Shown piece by piece: positions 12,712-13,662 of a stretch of DNA of 13,662 bases; within the stretch, counting starts at the first letter, position 1; the number at the start of each line of letters is the position of its first letter. The notes under the pieces were generated by a model. The model was given only the letters and a program-made list of their open reading frames with translations. It ran no database searches and was not told where the DNA came from. Source of the stretch: Halobacteriales archaeon (GTDB lineage Archaea; Halobacteriota; Halobacteria; Halobacteriales; Hikarchaeaceae); the NCBI GenBank assembly GCA_029941175.1, contig JAPYRM010000003.1:1-13662 (forward strand). The letters run 5' to 3'. Made by a program: the position numbers and the translations under genes.

Positions 12712-13662
12712 CGAATTTTGATATAGTATCTTTCCTTGAACAATCAGTACAAATACCCTCTCACAACGACGTCGATGAAATGAGAACTTTCCTTGTAAAC
12801 ACTCTGTCTTCTTACGGGTTCGAAGCCACAATCGATCCATCAGGCAATACTATTGCAACTAAAGGATCTGGGTCACCTCATATTGTTTTAAACACTCATA
12901 TAGATACTGTACCTCCTTACCTCCCTTTCTCTACCGATCAAGACACAATTTATGGGCGCGGCGCTTGCGACGCAAAAGGCCCACTTGCAGCTTTGATCTA
13001 TGCATTTATTCATAGCAATCCACTTGGAAAATTAACTATAGCTATAACTCCTGACGAAGAACTCACTTCTCGTGGCGCGGATGCATTACATTTCGACGAA
13101 GCACCGGATGCCTTCATCGTAGGAGAGCCAACTGGTCTTGACATCTGTAACGCTTCTAAAGGGAGATTTGAAGCCAAAATAATAATAACAGGAGAAACTG
13201 CACATGCGGCAGAGTCTCATTTATCGAACAATGTAATCGATGCTTGCGTTTCTGTCCTTGCAGCACTGAAAACATTCGACAACGAACGGGCTTCTAGTAT
13301 AACTAATCCTCTTGGTTTTCCTCTACTCACTCCTACTATTATTAAAAGTGGCAATTTCTCAAACCAAATCCCATCCACCTGCGAAATCATTGTCGATCGA
13401 AGAAGTATTCCTCCCGAGTCTGCAGACGAGTTTAAACTTGCCCTAGAATCTCACCTCAAAACTTCCACACCTGATTGGGCCACCGTTTCAATATCTCTCT
13501 CCGAACGAGAAACTCCATTTTTAGGGCCTTTTTTCACTCCTGAAGATACAAAGTTGGTTAAATGTTTTCAACAAGTAAGCGAAAAATCAATCCGTCCCTT
13601 CACCGCAGCTAGTGAAGCATCTTATTTCTCTTTAATAGCCCCTACGGTTATTTTTGGTCCTG
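12708..13662 (+). CDS. dapE: Succinyl-diaminopimelate desuccinylase, 3' truncated by window end
   Basis: The first 318 residues of an M20-family metallopeptidase-like enzyme that removes succinate from N-succinyl-LL-DAP. Zinc-ligand motifs appear in order: NTHIDTVPP (His64, catalytic Asp66), GRGACDAKGP (bridging Asp88), TPDEELTS (catalytic Glu117, ligand Glu118) and VGEPTG (Glu140). The last His ligand lies beyond the window. The dimerisation lid follows about residues 150-265. The GRGACDAKGPLAA block resembles haloarchaeal DapE more than ArgE, and the operon context supports DapE; ArgE/LysK-type activities remain possible for M20 enzymes. It starts at the ATGA overlap with dapF, with GGAG 13 nt upstream, and stays open to the final base. 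Confidence 0.9.
   Translation, partial: MTNFDIVSFLEQSVQIPSHNDVDEMRTFLVNTLSSYGFEATIDPSGNTIATKGSGSPHIVLNTHIDTVPPYLPFSTDQDTIYGRGACDAKGPLAALIYAFIHSNPLGKLTIAITPDEELTSRGADALHFDEAPDAFIVGEPTGLDICNASKGRFEAKIIITGETAHAAESHLSNNVIDACVSVLAALKTFDNERASSITNPLGFPLLTPTIIKSGNFSNQIPSTCEIIVDRRSIPPESADEFKLALESHLKTSTPDWATVSISLSERETPFLGPFFTPEDTKLVKCFQQVSEKSIRPFTAASEASYFSLIAPTVIFGP

Noticed and set aside
1..13662. Mobile elements, CRISPR, prophage or toxin-antitoxin modules
   Set aside because: No transposase, integrase, regularly spaced repeats, terminal inverted repeats or toxin-like small gene pair was seen; all well-supported genes are housekeeping or metabolic.

Overview
The window looks archaeal and carries a haloarchaea-like (class Halobacteria) gene set: a YcaO protein, a DUF63 membrane protein, a small cold-shock protein, an F420/flavin LLM oxidoreductase, a uS10/mL48 protein, an archaeal Ap4A-type Nudix hydrolase, transcription factor S, the trio PUA protein / NAC / TrmI, and a succinylase-type DAP-lysine operon. 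The base composition does not fit a typical haloarchaeon. GC is near 40% by eye, proteins lack the extreme acidic bias of salt-in halophiles, and CTAG, usually rare in haloarchaea, is common here. My inference is a low-GC relative of Halobacteria, for example a marine lineage such as MG-IV/Hikarchaeia or a divergent low-GC halophile. The sequence alone cannot decide this.

Layout. 1-533 (+): 3' end of a YcaO gene, sharing a CTAG stop with the convergent DUF63 gene (530-1726, -). 1895-2104 (-): cold-shock protein. 2223-2307 (-): tRNA-Leu(CAA). 2308-2633: the longest non-coding gap, with short direct repeats. 2634-3593 (+): LLM oxidoreductase, overlapping the convergent cyclase-family hydrolase (3588-4250, -), which is read after an EamA transporter (4273-5175, -) and a uS10/mL48 gene (5257-5580, -). 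5668-6425 (+): Nudix hydrolase then a short TFS-like zinc-ribbon protein. 6426-8036 (-): operon PUA protein, NAC, TrmI. 8133-13662 (+): dapA-dapB-dapD-lysA-dapF-dapE, with dapE cut by the window end.

How the genes work together. The dap genes encode most of the route from aspartate semialdehyde through tetrahydrodipicolinate and N-succinyl intermediates to meso-DAP and lysine; only the aminotransferase step (dapC) is absent here. Five of the six genes are joined by 4-bp overlaps (ATGA or TTGA), and the remaining dapD-lysA junction has a strong Shine-Dalgarno sequence, so the operon is probably translationally coupled. The PUA-NAC-TrmI operon and the uS10 and TFS genes belong to translation and transcription. 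Genes at transcript starts show no Shine-Dalgarno sequence but sometimes an AT-rich box about 25-35 bp upstream, consistent with leaderless transcripts.

I see no mobile element, CRISPR array, phage gene or obvious novel defence system. The best points for a second look are an Arg-to-Cys change in the DapF substrate-binding motif, a TFS protein without its N-terminal zinc ribbon, a uS10 paralogue outside the ribosomal operon, the YcaO gene without a visible substrate or partner, and the mismatch between haloarchaeal gene content and base composition.
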